The notes: generated by a model not told the origin, from the letters alone. Shown: positions 16,798 through 29,243, counted from the first letter of the stretch. The stretch is DNA of 64,000 nucleotides from Arthrobacter sp. SLBN-112 (GCF_030944625.1 NZ_JAUSXY010000001.1:3038001-3102000), one strand, 5' to 3'. Numbers and translations are program-made.

Positions 16798-18924
16798 GTG
16801 CCACATTTGGAAGAGCAAGAACTGTCATGGAGCAGCCTGGACCAGCGCGCTGTGGATACCATCCGCGTGCTGGCCGCAGACGCCGTTGAGAAGGTGGGCA
16901 ACGGCCACCCCGGTACGGCGATGAGCCTGGCCCCGGCCGCATACCTTCTCTTCCAGAAGCTGATGCGCCACGATCCGCGTGATCCGCACTGGCTCGGCCG
17001 CGACCGTTTCGTCCTGTCCCCCGGCCACACCTCCCTCACGCTCTACATCCAGTTGTTCCTCTCGGGCTACGGGCTGGAACTGAAGGACCTGGAGGCACTG
17101 CGCACCTGGGGTTCACTCACCCCGGGACACCCTGAGTACAAGCACACCGCCGGCGTGGAAATCACCACCGGCCCGCTGGGCCAGGGCCTTGCCTCCTCCG
17201 TGGGCTTCGCCTACTCGCAGCGCCGGATGCGCGGCCTGTTCGACGCCGACGCTCCCGCGGGCGACTCGCCGTTCGACCACACCATCTGGGTCATCGCCTC
17301 CGACGGCGACCTCCAGGAAGGCGTCACCTCCGAGGCCTCCTCGCTGGCCGGCCACCAGGAGCTCGGAAACCTCGTAGTGATTTACGACGAGAACCACATC
17401 TCGATCGAAGACGACACCGACATCGCGTTCACCGAGGATGTCCTGAAGCGCTACGAAGCCTACGGCTGGCACACCCAGCGCGTGGACTGGACCCGCACGG
17501 GCGAATACAAGGAAGACGTCCAGGAGCTCTACTCGGCCCTGCTCGCCGCCAAGGCTGAGACGTCCAAGCCGTCCATCATCTCGCTGCGCACCATCATCGG
17601 CTACCCGGCACCCAAGAAGCAGAACACCGGCAAGATCCACGGATCCGCCCTGGGCGCCGAGGAAGTCGCGGCACTGAAGGAAGTACTGGGCTTCGACCCC
17701 GCCAAGTCCTTCGACGTGGACCAGGAAGTGCTCGAGCACGCCCGCTCCGTGGTGGAACGCGGCGCTGCCGAACACAAGGAATGGGAAGAATCCTTCAACG
17801 CCTGGCAGGCAGCCAACCCGGAAGGTGCAGCCCTCCTGCAGCGCATCGAAGCCAAGGAACTTCCCGAGGGCCTCGACGCAGCCCTGCCGGTCTTCCCCGC
17901 CGGCAAGGACGTTTCCACCCGCGCGGCTTCCGGCAAGGTCCTCAACGCGCTGGGCCCGGTCATGCCCGAGCTCTGGGGCGGTTCAGCCGACCTTGCCGAG
18001 TCCAACAACACCACCATCGAGGGCTCGCCGTCCTTCGTGCCGGCCTCCAAGCAGACTGGTGCCTGGTCCGGCAACCCCTACGGCCGGGTGCTGCACTTCG
18101 GCATCCGCGAGCACGCCGCCGCTTCGATCGTGAACGGCATCAGCCTGGCAGGAAACACCCGCGCGTTCTCGGGCACCTTCCTGATCTTCAGCGACTACCA
18201 GCGCCCCGCCATCCGCCTCGGCGCCCTGATGGGCGTGCCTTCCCTGTACGTCTGGACGCACGACTCCATCGGCCTCGGCGAGGACGGCCCCACCCACCAG
18301 CCGGTGGAACAGCTCGCCTCACTGCGCGCCATCGTGGGCCTGGACGTGGTCCGCCCCGGCGACGCCAACGAAGTGGCCGCCGCCTGGAAGACCATGCTGG
18401 AAAACCACGCAAACCCGGCAGGCATCGTCCTGACCCGCCAGAACATCCCCACGTGGGAACGCGGTACGGGCGATGCCGAGGGAGACACCTTCGCTTCCAC
18501 CGCCGGTGTCGCGAAGGGCGGCTACGTCCTGGCTGAGGCTTCGAAGGACGGCGCCACCGTGCCGGCCGACGTGATCCTCATTGCCACCGGTTCCGAGGTC
18601 CAGCTCGCCGTGCAGGCCCGCGAAGCCCTGCAGGCCGACGGCATCGCGGCCCGCGTTGTCTCCATGCCGTGCGTTGAATGGTTCAAGAAGCAGGACGCCG
18701 CCTACCGAGAATCCGTCCTGCCGTCCGCCGTCAAGGCACGCGTCTCGGTGGAAGCAGGACTGGCCCTGGGCTGGCGGGAATTCGTCGGCGACGCCGGCCA
18801 TTCCATCAGCCTCGAGCACTACGGCGCCTCCGCAGACTACAAGCGCCTCTTCCAGGAGTTCGGCATCACCGCAGAAGCCGTGGCCGCTGCCGCCAAGGAC
18901 TCCCTCAACAGCCTCCAGGCCTAA
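16798..18924 (+). CDS. tkt: transketolase
   Basis: Thiamine diphosphate enzyme of about 708 aa exchanging two-carbon ketol units in the non-oxidative pentose phosphate pathway. Visible are the [10 protein letters not shown] substrate block, the GDG motif in ASDGDLQEG with its distal Asn, and the pyrimidine-domain motifs [10 protein letters not shown] and [10 protein letters not shown]. The GTG at 16798 lies about ten bases after GAGAGGGG; an in-frame TTG at 16807 is an alternative. It is first in the operon tkt-tal-pgi-zwf-opcA-pgl. Confidence 0.97.
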   Translation: MPHLEEQELSWSSLDQRAVDTIRVLAADAVEKVGNGHPGTAMSLAPAAYLLFQKLMRHDPRDPHWLGRDRFVLSPGHTSLTLYIQLFLSGYGLELKDLEALRTWGSLTPGHPEYKHTAGVEITTGPLGQGLASSVGFAYSQRRMRGLFDADAPAGDSPFDHTIWVIASDGDLQEGVTSEASSLAGHQELGNLVVIYDENHISIEDDTDIAFTEDVLKRYEAYGWHTQRVDWTRTGEYKEDVQELYSALLAAKAETSKPSIISLRTIIGYPAPKKQNTGKIHGSALGAEEVAALKEVLGFDPAKSFDVDQEVLEHARSVVERGAAEHKEWEESFNAWQAANPEGAALLQRIEAKELPEGLDAALPVFPAGKDVSTRAASGKVLNALGPVMPELWGGSADLAESNNTTIEGSPSFVPASKQTGAWSGNPYGRVLHFGIREHAAASIVNGISLAGNTRAFSGTFLIFSDYQRPAIRLGALMGVPSLYVWTHDSIGLGEDGPTHQPVEQLASLRAIVGLDVVRPGDANEVAAAWKTMLENHANPAGIVLTRQNIPTWERGTGDAEGDTFASTAGVAKGGYVLAEASKDGATVPADVILIATGSEVQLAVQAREALQADGIAARVVSMPCVEWFKKQDAAYRESVLPSAVKARVSVEAGLALGWREFVGDAGHSISLEHYGASADYKRLFQEFGITAEAVAAAAKDSLNSLQA

Positions 18925-18950
18925 AACCTCATCTTTTAGGAGATACCAAA

Positions 18951-20066
18951 ATGACTACTCCCACCCAGCAGCTCTCCGACGCCGGAGTGTCCATCTGGCT
19001 CGACGACCTTTCCCGCGGACGCCTGGAAACGGGCACCCTCCGCAAGCTCATCGAAGAAAAGAACGTGGTTGGCGTGACCACCAACCCGTCCATCTTCCAT
19101 GCAGCCATCACCTCCGGCACTGACTACGACGCCACCATCGCAGCCCAGGCCGCGGCCGGCGCCAGCGTTGAGGATACGATCTTCGAGATCACCACCACCG
19201 ACGTCGCCGACGCCTGCGACCTCTTCGCCCCCGTGGCGGCGGCCACCAAGGGCATCGACGGCCGCGTGTCCATCGAAGTCGACCCCCGCCTGGCCTGGGA
19301 CACTGCAGGCACCATCGCCGAGGCCAAGCACCTCTACCAGCGGGTCAACAAGGACAACGTGCACATCAAGATCCCGGCAACCCTTGAGGGCCTCGAAGCC
19401 ATCACCGCCACCCTGGCCGAGGGCATCAGCGTCAACGTGACTCTGATCTTCTCGCTGGAGCGCTACCGCGCGGTCATCAACGCCTTCCAGTCCGGCCTGG
19501 AGCAGGCGAAGGAAAACGGCCACGACCTCGCGAAGATCCACTCCGTGGCATCGTTCTTCGTCTCCCGCGTGGACACCGAAATCGACAAGCGCCTGGACAA
19601 GATCGGCACCGAGGAAGCCAAGGCCCTCAAGGGCAAGGCGGGCGTTGCCAACGCCCGCCTGGCCTACCAGGTCTATGAAGAACTCTTCTCCACCGAACGC
19701 TGGGCACTGCTTGCCGACGCCGGGGCCCTCCCCCAGCGTCCGCTGTGGGCCTCGACCGGTGTTAAGGACCCGGCCTACCCGGACACCCTCTACGTCACCG
19801 AGCTCGTTGCCCCCGGCGTCGTCAACACCATGCCGGAAAAGACGCTGGACGCCACCTTCGACCACGGCGTGGTCACCGGCGATACCGTCACCGGCACCTA
19901 CGCCGAAGCAAACGCAACCCTCGACGCCCTGGAAAAACTCGGCATCTCCTACAACGACGTCGTCGCGCTCCTTGAGACCGAAGGCCTGGACAAGTTCGTG
20001 TCCAGCTGGAAGGAACTGCTGGCCGACGTCGAAGGTGCCCTCGCCGCTGCACGGAAGGCTTCCTAA
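18951..20066 (+). CDS. tal: transaldolase
   Basis: A 371-aa transaldolase moving a three-carbon unit between sugar phosphates. The TNPSIF block near residue 45 and the Schiff-base Lys in HIKIPAT are visible. The ATG has a good AGGAG site eight bases upstream. It sits between tkt and pgi with short spacers, consistent with one transcript. The length fits the long actinobacterial type. Confidence 0.97.
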   Translation: MTTPTQQLSDAGVSIWLDDLSRGRLETGTLRKLIEEKNVVGVTTNPSIFHAAITSGTDYDATIAAQAAAGASVEDTIFEITTTDVADACDLFAPVAAATKGIDGRVSIEVDPRLAWDTAGTIAEAKHLYQRVNKDNVHIKIPATLEGLEAITATLAEGISVNVTLIFSLERYRAVINAFQSGLEQAKENGHDLAKIHSVASFFVSRVDTEIDKRLDKIGTEEAKALKGKAGVANARLAYQVYEELFSTERWALLADAGALPQRPLWASTGVKDPAYPDTLYVTELVAPGVVNTMPEKTLDATFDHGVVTGDTVTGTYAEANATLDALEKLGISYNDVVALLETEGLDKFVSSWKELLADVEGALAAARKAS

Positions 20067-20072
20067 CACACA

Positions 20073-21705
20073 ATGAGCACACTCAGCTTCGACGCCACCG
20101 GCGCTGCGCAGCAGGCCCTGGAACAGCACCTTCCCGCCCTGGTCGAGGACCGGATCGCAACCCGGATCTTCGCGAAGGACCACACCCTGTGGGGTCCTGA
20201 CGCCGAGTCCGAGTCGGCCATCCGCCTCGGCTGGGTGGAGGCGGCCACCGTTTCACAGCCCTTGGTCAAGGACATCCTGGAACTCCGCGATGCCCTGCGC
20301 GCCGAGGGTGTCACCCGGATCGTCCTTTGCGGCATGGGCGGATCCTCGCTGGCCCCCGAGGTCATCGCGGGCACGGCCGGAGTCGAGCTGACGGTGCTGG
20401 ACAGCACGGACCCCGAACAGGTCCGGGCTGCCCTTGAGGACCGGCTGGCCGAGACCGCAATCGTGGTCTCGTCCAAGTCCGGGTCCACCCTGGAAACCGA
20501 CTCGCAGCGCCGCATCTTCGAGCAGGCCTTCACCGAGGCCGGCCTGGACGCCAAGAGCCGGATCATCATCGTGACGGATCCCAATTCCCCGCTGGACAAG
20601 TCGTCCCGCGAAACCGGGTACCGCGCAGTGTTCAATGCCGACCCCAACGTCGGCGGCCGCTACTCGGCGTTGACGGCGTTCGGCCTGGTGCCCTCAGGCC
20701 TGGCCGGGGTGGATATCCAGGCTTTCCTGGACGAGGCCGAGGAAGCGGCCGAAGTCCTCAACGACGACGCCCCCGAAAACATCGGACTTGCCCTGGGCGC
20801 GGCCCTGGGCGGAACCAGTCCGCTGCGCAACAAGGTCGTCATTGCCGAGGACGGCTCCGGCATCGTCGGCTTCGCCGACTGGGCCGAGCAGCTCATCGCT
20901 GAATCGACGGGCAAGCTGGGTACGGGCATCCTGCCCGTCGTGGCGGGCCCCAACGCACCCGAGGTCAGCTCCGGCGCTCCCGACGTCCTGGTGGTACGCC
21001 TGGTAGCCGCGGATGCCGACGTCGAACTTGGCGGGAACCAGGTGGCCATCGCCGGCGGCCTCGCCACCCAGATGATGGTCTGGGAGTTCGCCACCGCCGT
21101 TGCAGGCCGACTGCTGGGCATCAACCCCTTCGACCAGCCCGATGTGGAGGCCGCCAAGGTGGCAGCGCGCGGCCTGCTGGACGCCCAGCCGGAGCCGACG
21201 CCCGCCGCTTTCGTGGACGGCGCAATCGAGGTTCGCGGTGGTGACTGGCTCGGCGACGCCACCACGGCCGGGGACGCCGTCAAGGCACTCCTTGGCACGC
21301 TGGCTGCCGACAGTTACCTGAGCGTCCAGGCATACTTCGACCGCCTGGCCTTTGCCGGACTCGAAGGAATCCGTGACGACCTCGCTGCGGCTACCGGCCG
21401 TCCGGTGACGTTCGGCTGGGGCCCGCGCTTCCTGCACTCCACCGGGCAGTTCCACAAGGGCGGCCCCGCAATCGGCGTGTTCCTCCAGGTCACCGCCGCT
21501 GCGGCAGAGGACCTCGCGATTCCGGACCGGCCGTTCAGCTTCGGTGAGCTCATTGCCCGCCCAGGCTGCAGGCGACGCCCAGGTCCTGGGCCAGCACGGC
21601 CGACCCGTGCTGCGGCTCCACCTCACCGACCGTGCCGCCGGCGTGGCGCAGCTGCAGGACCTTGTCGCTGCCCTGTCCACCCGCGCATCCGCAACCGAGA
21701 GCTAA
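20073..21705 (+). CDS. pgi: glucose-6-phosphate isomerase with an apparent +1 frameshift near the 3' end
   Basis: Interconverts glucose 6-phosphate and fructose 6-phosphate, linking this operon to glycolysis. Phosphosugar-binding (SIS) motifs are visible: CGMGGSSLAPEV, SSKSGSTLETDS and HSTGQFHKGG. The frame is family-like up to FSFGELIA (about residue 495). It then shifts: the same frame reads Pro/Arg-rich nonsense to 21734, running into zwf, while the +1 frame reads the expected AQAAGDAQVLGQHGRPVL tail and stops at 21705. One extra C in the CCC at 21556-21558 explains this. It may be a sequencing error or a real mutation. The repaired product would be about 543 aa. Confidence 0.85.
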
Positions 21706-21720
21706 GGCGCAGAACCAACC

Positions 21721-23280
21721 ATGCCAGAAACTGAATACGGTAGGAAGGGCGCGGGCCGCGGGCGTAATCCGCTGCGCGATCCGCGTGACCGCCGTTTGAA
21801 CCGGATTGCCGGTCCGTCGTCGCTTGTGCTTTTTGGGGTGACGGGTGACCTGGCCCGGAAGAAGTTGATGCCGGCGGTGTATGACCTGGCGAATCGTGGG
21901 TTGTTGCCGCCGAGCTTCGCGCTGGTCGGATTCGCCCGGCGTGAGTGGGACAAGGAGGATTTCGCCGCCGAGGTGAAAGCGTCCGTGCAGGAGCACGCGC
22001 GTACCCCGTTTGATGAGGCGGTCTGGAACCAGCTGTCCGAGGGTATCCGGTTTGTGCAGGGTGAGTTCGACGACGACGCCGCGTTTGAGCGTCTTGGCGA
22101 GACGATCAAGGAGCTCGACGACGTCCGGGGTACCCGCGGGAACCACGCGTTCTACCTGTCCATCCCGCCGAAGGCGTTCGAGCAGGTCTGCCGGCAGTTG
22201 TCCAAGCACGGCCTGGCACAGGCCGACGGGGACAAGTGGCGGCGGGTGGTGATCGAGAAGCCGTTCGGTCACGACCTGGAATCGGCGCGGCAGCTCAACG
22301 ACATTGTCGAATCCGTGTTCCCGCCGGACGCCGTGTTCCGGATCGATCACTACCTGGGCAAGGAAACGGTACAGAACATCCTGGCGTTGCGTTTCGCGAA
22401 CCAGTTGTTCGAACCGTTGTGGAACGCCAACTACGTGGACCATGTCCAGATCACCATGGCCGAGGACATTGGCACCGGTGGCCGGGCCGGGTATTACGAC
22501 GGCGTGGGTGCAGCCCGTGACGTCATCCAGAACCACCTGCTCCAACTGCTGGCACTGACGGCAATGGAGGAACCGATCTCCTTCAACGCCGACGACCTGC
22601 GGGCGGAGAAGGAAAAAGTCCTCGCCGCGGTCAAGCTCCCGGAAGATCTCTCCACGCATTCTGCGCGCGGCCAGTTCACCGGCGGCTGGCAGGGCGGCGA
22701 GCAGGTCCAGGGCTACCTGGAAGAGGAAGGCATCCCCGCAGACTCCACCACGGAGACCTACGCGGCGGTTCGGGTGGACATCCACACCCGCCGCTGGTCC
22801 GGTGTTCCGTTCTACCTGCGCGCGGGCAAGCGCCTGGGCCGTCGCGTGACCGAGATCGCCGTGGTCTTCAAACGCGCCCCCAACCTGCTCTTCCGCGACC
22901 ATGGCGAGGACGACTTCGGGCAGAACGCAGTGGTGATCCGGGTCCAGCCCGACGAGGGCGTGACCATCCGGTTCGGTTCCAAGGTTCCCGGTACCCAGAT
23001 GGAAGTCCGGGACGTGACCATGGACTTCGGCTACGGGCACTCGTTCACCGAATCGAGCCCGGAGGCTTACGAGCGGCTGATCCTGGACGTGCTGCTCGGT
23101 GAGCCGCCGCTGTTCCCGCGGCATGAGGAAGTGGAGCTGTCCTGGAAGATCCTTGACCCGTTCGAGGAATACTGGGCCACCCTGGACGAACAGCCCGAAC
23201 CCTACGCCCCCGGCTCCTGGGGCCCGGCCAGCGCTGATGAGCTGCTGGCCCGTGACGGACGAACCTGGAGAAGGCCATGA
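21721..23280 (+). CDS. zwf: glucose-6-phosphate 1-dehydrogenase
   Basis: A 519-aa enzyme making 6-phosphogluconolactone and reduced nicotinamide cofactor. The Rossmann motif is FGVTGDLARKK and the substrate/catalytic motif RIDHYLGKE carries the active His. The length matches the family. The stop overlaps the opcA start (ATGA). The ribosome binding site is weak. Expression is probably coupled to pgi translation, so the pgi frameshift could affect it. Confidence 0.97.
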   Translation: MPETEYGRKGAGRGRNPLRDPRDRRLNRIAGPSSLVLFGVTGDLARKKLMPAVYDLANRGLLPPSFALVGFARREWDKEDFAAEVKASVQEHARTPFDEAVWNQLSEGIRFVQGEFDDDAAFERLGETIKELDDVRGTRGNHAFYLSIPPKAFEQVCRQLSKHGLAQADGDKWRRVVIEKPFGHDLESARQLNDIVESVFPPDAVFRIDHYLGKETVQNILALRFANQLFEPLWNANYVDHVQITMAEDIGTGGRAGYYDGVGAARDVIQNHLLQLLALTAMEEPISFNADDLRAEKEKVLAAVKLPEDLSTHSARGQFTGGWQGGEQVQGYLEEEGIPADSTTETYAAVRVDIHTRRWSGVPFYLRAGKRLGRRVTEIAVVFKRAPNLLFRDHGEDDFGQNAVVIRVQPDEGVTIRFGSKVPGTQMEVRDVTMDFGYGHSFTESSPEAYERLILDVLLGEPPLFPRHEEVELSWKILDPFEEYWATLDEQPEPYAPGSWGPASADELLARDGRTWRRP

Positions 23281-24218
23281 TCGTAAACCTCCCCGATACC
23301 ACCACCTCGAAGGTTTCCAAGAAACTCATGTCCCTGCGCGAGCAGGGCGGGGTGATCGCCCTGGGCCGGGTCCTGACCCTGGTGGTGGTAACCAAGTCCG
23401 GGCTCGAGGAAGAAGCGATCGAGGCCGCGAACGACGCCAGCCGGGAACACCCCTGCCGGATCATCGTCCTGGCCGACGCCGGGAAAGACGCCGATGACCG
23501 GCTCGACGCGCAGATCAGGGTGGGCGGGGACGCCGGCGCGTCCGAGGTCATCGTGCTCCGCGGCTACGGTCAACTCGCGCACGAGTCCGAATCCCTGGTC
23601 GCCGCGCTGCTGCTCCCGGACGCCCCGATCGTGGCCTGGTGGCCGCACGGGGCCCCAGCGAACGCGTGCGAGACCTCCATCGGCGCGATCGCGCACCGCA
23701 GGATCACCGATTCGGCCAACGAACCGGACCCGCAGGCCGCGCTTGAACGGATCCACCACACCTACAAAGCCGGCGACACCGACCTCGCCTGGACCCGGCT
23801 GACCAACTGGCGGATCCAACTCGCCGCGGCCCTGGACGAAGTCGATTCCTCCCCGGTCACCGCGGTCGCGGTCGAGGGCGCCTCGGACTCACCCTCCACC
23901 ATCCTGCTCGCCGCCTGGCTCACCCTGACCCTGGACGCCCCCGTGACCATCGTCGCGGACCCCGCAGGGACAGGGATCCGTCGTGTCCGCCTCACCCGCC
24001 CCGGCGGCGACGTCCAACTCTTCCGCCCCGGACTCTCCGTCGCCGAACTCACCCAACCCGGCCAACCCGCCCAACGGATCACCCTCCCACGCCGCAGCCT
24101 CCGCGACTGCCTCGCCGAAGAACTCCGCCGCCTCGACCCCGACGAAGTGTTTGGCGAAGTGATTACTATTGGACTGCCACGTACCAATCTAAGGAGCGTC
24201 CGACCCAGTGAGCGTTGA
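23277..24218 (+). CDS. opcA: OpcA, glucose-6-phosphate dehydrogenase assembly protein
   Basis: A 313-aa OpcA-family protein, known from cyanobacteria and actinobacteria to activate or assemble glucose-6-phosphate dehydrogenase. The family blocks VVTKSGLEEEAIEAAN and WWPHGAPA are visible. It overlaps zwf by four bases and pgl by eleven. It is not an enzyme on its own. The complete oxidative branch from zwf to pgl is encoded contiguously. Confidence 0.93.
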   Translation: MIVNLPDTTTSKVSKKLMSLREQGGVIALGRVLTLVVVTKSGLEEEAIEAANDASREHPCRIIVLADAGKDADDRLDAQIRVGGDAGASEVIVLRGYGQLAHESESLVAALLLPDAPIVAWWPHGAPANACETSIGAIAHRRITDSANEPDPQAALERIHHTYKAGDTDLAWTRLTNWRIQLAAALDEVDSSPVTAVAVEGASDSPSTILLAAWLTLTLDAPVTIVADPAGTGIRRVRLTRPGGDVQLFRPGLSVAELTQPGQPAQRITLPRRSLRDCLAEELRRLDPDEVFGEVITIGLPRTNLRSVRPSER

Positions 24219-25026
24219 CCCCAGAGTAAGCATCCATCCTGATTCGTCCGTCCTCATGGCCGCGATTGCGGCCCGCCTGATCACCAAGCTCGTTGATGTC
24301 CAGGACAAGTACGGCGAAGCCACTGTGGTGCTCACCGGGGGGACCGTGGGGATCGGTACATTGAAGGCTGTTGCCGATTCCCCGGCGGCGCCCGCCGTCG
24401 ACTGGTCCAAGGTCAACTTCTGGTGGGGTGACGAACGCTTCGTCGATGCGGCGGATCCGGACCGGAACACCAAGCAGGCGTTCGATGCTCTGCTCTCGCA
24501 CATTCCGGTGGATCCGGAGCGGGTCCACTCTCCTGGTTCCGCGGACCACTTCGGCACTCCCGAGGAGGCGGCTGAGGACTACGCCCGGCAGCTGCGGGAA
24601 GCGGCAGCAGCCGAACATGCGGCCGACATGTCCGATGACCGGCCGGATGAGCCGTCCACGTTGCCCCGCCTTGATGTGGTGCTCCTCGGCGTCGGCCCCG
24701 ACGCCCACATCGCATCGCTGTTCCCTGAGCAGGCCGGCATCCGGGAGAAGAACCTTACGGTGGTGGGAGTGCGCAACTCGCCCAAGCCTCCGCCGCTGCG
24801 GATTTCCCTGACGATGCCTGCTATCAACACGGCGTCAGAGGTCTGGATGGTGGTGGCCGGCGAGGACAAGGCCGGGGCGGTGGGACTTGCCCTTGCCGGC
24901 GCCAACCCGGTCCAGGTACCTGCGGCCGGACCGAGGGGTACGTCCCGCACCCTGTGGCTGATCGACGAGAACGCCGCCTCACGTGTCCCGCAGCAACTCG
25001 TCCGGAAGGACGCCGCGGGCGCGTAG
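24208..25026 (+). CDS. pgl: 6-phosphogluconolactonase
   Basis: A 272-aa DevB-type lactonase hydrolysing 6-phosphogluconolactone to 6-phosphogluconate. The TGGTVG phosphate-binding motif and WWGDERFV are visible, as is VLLGVGPDAHIASLFP. GTG start overlapping the end of opcA, with AAGGAG upstream. It is last in the pentose phosphate operon. Its 3' end overlaps the convergent rbpA gene by 48 bases. Confidence 0.95.
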   Translation: MSVDPRVSIHPDSSVLMAAIAARLITKLVDVQDKYGEATVVLTGGTVGIGTLKAVADSPAAPAVDWSKVNFWWGDERFVDAADPDRNTKQAFDALLSHIPVDPERVHSPGSADHFGTPEEAAEDYARQLREAAAAEHAADMSDDRPDEPSTLPRLDVVLLGVGPDAHIASLFPEQAGIREKNLTVVGVRNSPKPPPLRISLTMPAINTASEVWMVVAGEDKAGAVGLALAGANPVQVPAAGPRGTSRTLWLIDENAASRVPQQLVRKDAAGA

Positions 25027-25374
25027 TTTTTCCAGCGCTCCGGCCAGGACGTCTTCGGCGTCCTGGCCGGAGCGCCGCTCTTTAACGTATTCCAGGTGGC
25101 TCTTGTACCCTTCGTCGAAGGGATCAGCCAGCGCCGCTGCCTGCCCGTCCCGGGAGGCCGGAGCACCACAGCGCCGGCAGTCCCAGGTCAAGGGGATCTG
25201 GTCGTCGGGCAGCTTGAGGAAGACAGGCTGGGTCTCGTGCCCCTTCGCGCACCAGTAGGACACCCGGATGCGCGGGAGGGGCTGGGAGGAAGGATCGGTG
25301 GACTGCAGGCTCGATCCGGACCCTGCCGTCACCCCGGCGCGGGTCCCCCGAAAGCCTGATGCTGGATGGACCAT
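24979..25374 (-). CDS. rbpA: RNA polymerase-binding protein RbpA
   Basis: A 131-aa actinobacterial RNA polymerase accessory protein that stabilises open complexes with housekeeping sigma. The zinc-binding core has Cys/His in YWCAKGHE and WDCRRCGAP. The sigma-interacting C-terminal helices contain HLEYVKERRS. ATG at 25374 is preceded by AGGAGA; the open frame continues upstream without homology. It is somewhat longer than the usual 110-125 aa at its N-terminus. Confidence 0.95.
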   Translation of the reverse strand: MVHPASGFRGTRAGVTAGSGSSLQSTDPSSQPLPRIRVSYWCAKGHETQPVFLKLPDDQIPLTWDCRRCGAPASRDGQAAALADPFDEGYKSHLEYVKERRSGQDAEDVLAGALEKLRARGVLPDELLRDT

Positions 25375-25421
25375 GACATCTCCTGCCTCGAAGCGGATGG
25401 CCGGGTACCGGCAGCTTAAAC

Positions 25422-25465
25422 GCAACTGTGGCTGCCGGATAAACCGACAGCCACGGTTTAGTTGC
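25422..25465 (-). terminator. terminator-like hairpin between secG and rbpA
   Basis: The inner 11-bp stem 25428-25438/25444-25454 (one wobble) is extended by GCAACT 25422-25427 with AGTTGC 25460-25465 across a 5-base bulge. It lies just downstream of secG on the minus strand, so it probably ends the gap-pgk-tpi-secG transcript. Confidence 0.65.
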
Positions 25466-25511
25466 CCGATCCGGGCGGCGGGAGGGCCTCAGGACCCTAT
25501 TCAGCGGCTCC

Positions 25512-25769
25512 CTAGGAGTCGCCGCCGCCGCTGAAACGCATGATCAGGCCCAGGGCAATGATCACCACGCCCCAGGTAACTCCCAGGACGATGGTGAAGC
25601 GGTTGAGGTTCCGTTCGGCTACCCCGGAAGAGCTGAGGCCCGAGCTCATGCCGCCGCCGAACATGTCGGAGAGGCCGCCGCCGCGCCCCTTGTGCAGGAG
25701 GATGAGCAGCGTCAGCAGGAGGCTGGTGATGCCCAGGAGGATCTGCAGGATGACATGAAGAACGTCCAC
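25512..25769 (-). CDS. secG: preprotein translocase subunit SecG
   Basis: An 85-aa SecG of the SecYEG channel. Two hydrophobic helices (about residues 3-25 and 55-77) flank a Gly/Ser-rich loop containing LLHKGRGGGLSDMFGG, the family signature. GTG start with AAAGG upstream. Last gene of the glycolytic operon after tpiA, an arrangement shared with many actinobacteria. Confidence 0.95.
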   Translation of the reverse strand: MDVLHVILQILLGITSLLLTLLILLHKGRGGGLSDMFGGGMSSGLSSSGVAERNLNRFTIVLGVTWGVVIIALGLIMRFSGGGDS

Positions 25770-25817
25770 GACGGCCTTTCGGAAGTTGGAATTGCGGGAA
25801 CTTGTACTGGTTGCGGA

Positions 25818-26633
25818 CTAGTCCGTGACCAGGTGGCTCTCGAACCTGACAATATTAGCAAACTCGGCGGGATCGAGGCTGGCACCGCCCACAAGGACAC
25901 CGTCGACGTCGCGCTCCTGCAGGATGGCGGCGGCGTTGTTGGCCTTGACTGAGCCGCCGTACAACAGGCGGGTCTTGGCTGCAACGTCGGCGCCGAAGAG
26001 GCTTTCGAGTTCCGCTCGGATCGCGGCGCACATTTCCTGTGCATCCTCCGGGCCTGCGACCTCGCCCGTGCCAATCGCCCAAACGGGCTCGTAGGCAACC
26101 ACGAGTTCGGCCGCTTGGTCGTTGGTGAGTCCTGCAACGCCGGCGCGCAGCTGCTGGAGCGTGTGCTCAACATGGGTTCCGGCCTGGCGGATTTCCAGGC
26201 CTTCCCCGACGCACAGGACGGGGGTGACTCCGTGCTTGAAGGCGGCCTTAACCTTGGCGTTGAGGACGTCGTCGGACTCGTTGTGGATGGTGCGGCGTTC
26301 GCTGTGGCCCACCAGCACGTAGGTGCAGCCGAGCTTGGCCAGGAACTGGCCGGAAATGTCGCCGGTGTAGGCTCCGGAATCGAACTGGGAAAGGTCCTGG
26401 CCGCCGTAGCCGACCTGCAGGTCATCGCCCTGGACCAGGGTCTGGACGCCGCGGAGGTCCGTGAACGGCGGGAACACGGCAACCTCAACGCGGCTGTAGT
26501 CGTGCTTGGCGTCGGAGAGGGTCCAGGCCAACTTCTGCAGGAGGGTGATGCCCTGCACGTGGTCCATGTTCATTTTCCAGTTGCCCGCGATGAAGGGCTT
26601 GCGGTCGAAGGCGCCATTCGTTGACGTAGTCAC
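25818..26633 (-). CDS. tpiA: triosephosphate isomerase
   Basis: A 271-aa TIM-barrel enzyme interconverting dihydroxyacetone phosphate and glyceraldehyde 3-phosphate. Catalytic residues are visible: Lys in NWKMN, His in GHSERR and Glu in [11 protein letters not shown], with the phosphate-gripping YGGSVK near the end. GTG start with GGAG upstream. Between pgk and secG. Confidence 0.98.
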   Translation of the reverse strand: MTTSTNGAFDRKPFIAGNWKMNMDHVQGITLLQKLAWTLSDAKHDYSRVEVAVFPPFTDLRGVQTLVQGDDLQVGYGGQDLSQFDSGAYTGDISGQFLAKLGCTYVLVGHSERRTIHNESDDVLNAKVKAAFKHGVTPVLCVGEGLEIRQAGTHVEHTLQQLRAGVAGLTNDQAAELVVAYEPVWAIGTGEVAGPEDAQEMCAAIRAELESLFGADVAAKTRLLYGGSVKANNAAAILQERDVDGVLVGGASLDPAEFANIVRFESHLVTD

Positions 26634-26736
26634 GTGATCTCCATAAAAGTTCTTGATATGTGTGCGGCCGGCAGGCTGCCGCGGGCAACCTGCCGGCCGA
26701 AGGACTGGTCAGTCCGGTACTACCTGGCAGTTGGTG

Positions 26737-27963
26737 CTACCGGTCCAGGACGCTGAGGCCGGGAAGCTCCTTGCCTTCGAGGTATTCCAGGCTTGCGCCG
26801 CCGCCAGTGGAAATGTGGCCGAACTGGTCATCGGCGAATCCCAGCGTGCGTACCGCCGCTGCCGAGTCGCCGCCGCCCACAACGGTGAAACCGTCGGTTT
26901 CCGTCAGGGCCTGTGCGATGGCACGGGTACCGGCGGAGAAGGCCTCGAATTCGAAGACTCCCATGGGCCCGTTCCAGAAGACCGTGCGGGCTCCCTTAAT
27001 CCGGTCCGCGAAGGCGGCAGCGGTGTCCGGGCCGATATCCAGGCCGATGCCCTGGGCACCGAAGCTGCTGCTTTCGATGGCGTCAGCCGGCACCGTTTGG
27101 TGCGCGGCATCCGCCGCGAACTTCTCTGCCACCACAACGTCCGTGGGAACGACGAATTCGGTGCCTGCATCTGCAGCCCGCTTGAGGTAGTCCTGGACCA
27201 CGGGGATCTGGTCTTCCTCGAGGAGGCTGGAGCCCACCTTGTGACCGGCGGCTGCCAGGAAGGTGAACAGCATGCCACCGCCCACCAGGATGGTGTCGGC
27301 TTTGCCGAGCAGGTTCTCGATGACCGCGAGCTTGTCGGAGACCTTGGAGCCGCCGAGCACCACCACGTAGGGACGCTGGGTGTCAGTGGTCAGCTTCCGA
27401 AGGACTTCCACCTCCGTGTGCACCAGGTCGCCCTGGTACGACGGCAACCGGGTGGCGACGTCGTAGACACTGGCGTGCTTGCGGTGGACGGCGCCGAAGG
27501 CGTCATCCACGTAGGCGCCGTTGTCACCGGTCAGTGCCACGAGCTCGTCGGCGAAGGTGCCGCGTTCGGCGTCGTCCTTGCTGGTCTCGCGGGAGTCGAA
27601 GCGGACGTTCTCCAGGACCAGCGCTTCGCCGTCCTGCAGGGACGCTGCGGCACCCTTGGCGGCGTCACCAACGGTGTCGGCTGCCAGGGTGACCTTGAAG
27701 TCCGCCAGTTCGGCGAGGCGGTCCACGGCGGGACGAAGGGAATACTTGTCCTCCGGGGCCCCCTTGGGGCGTCCGAGGTGGGCTGTTACCAGCACGCGGG
27801 CACCGGCGTCCGTGAGCTTTGACAGCACTGGCAGTGAGGCCTTGATGCGGCCGTCGTCAGTAACTGTAGAGCCGTCGAGCGGCACATTCAGGTCACTTCG
27901 AACCAGAATGTACCGCCCGCGGACACCTTCAGCGATCAGTTCGTTGAGGGTGTGAGATGTCAT
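26737..27963 (-). CDS. pgk: phosphoglycerate kinase
   Basis: A 408-aa two-domain kinase of lower glycolysis. The N-terminal substrate block [20 protein letters not shown] and the nucleotide-site GGGDSAAAV are present. The ATG at 27963, ten bases after gap, is chosen because the family N-terminus begins there; upstream in-frame sequence overlaps gap and lacks homology. Confidence 0.98.
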   Translation of the reverse strand: MTSHTLNELIAEGVRGRYILVRSDLNVPLDGSTVTDDGRIKASLPVLSKLTDAGARVLVTAHLGRPKGAPEDKYSLRPAVDRLAELADFKVTLAADTVGDAAKGAAASLQDGEALVLENVRFDSRETSKDDAERGTFADELVALTGDNGAYVDDAFGAVHRKHASVYDVATRLPSYQGDLVHTEVEVLRKLTTDTQRPYVVVLGGSKVSDKLAVIENLLGKADTILVGGGMLFTFLAAAGHKVGSSLLEEDQIPVVQDYLKRAADAGTEFVVPTDVVVAEKFAADAAHQTVPADAIESSSFGAQGIGLDIGPDTAAAFADRIKGARTVFWNGPMGVFEFEAFSAGTRAIAQALTETDGFTVVGGGDSAAAVRTLGFADDQFGHISTGGGASLEYLEGKELPGLSVLDR

Positions 27964-27973
27964 GTGTCTAACC

Positions 27974-29218
<1,245 letters not shown>

Positions 29219-29243
29219 TTACATCGATGTATAACGCAGCTCA

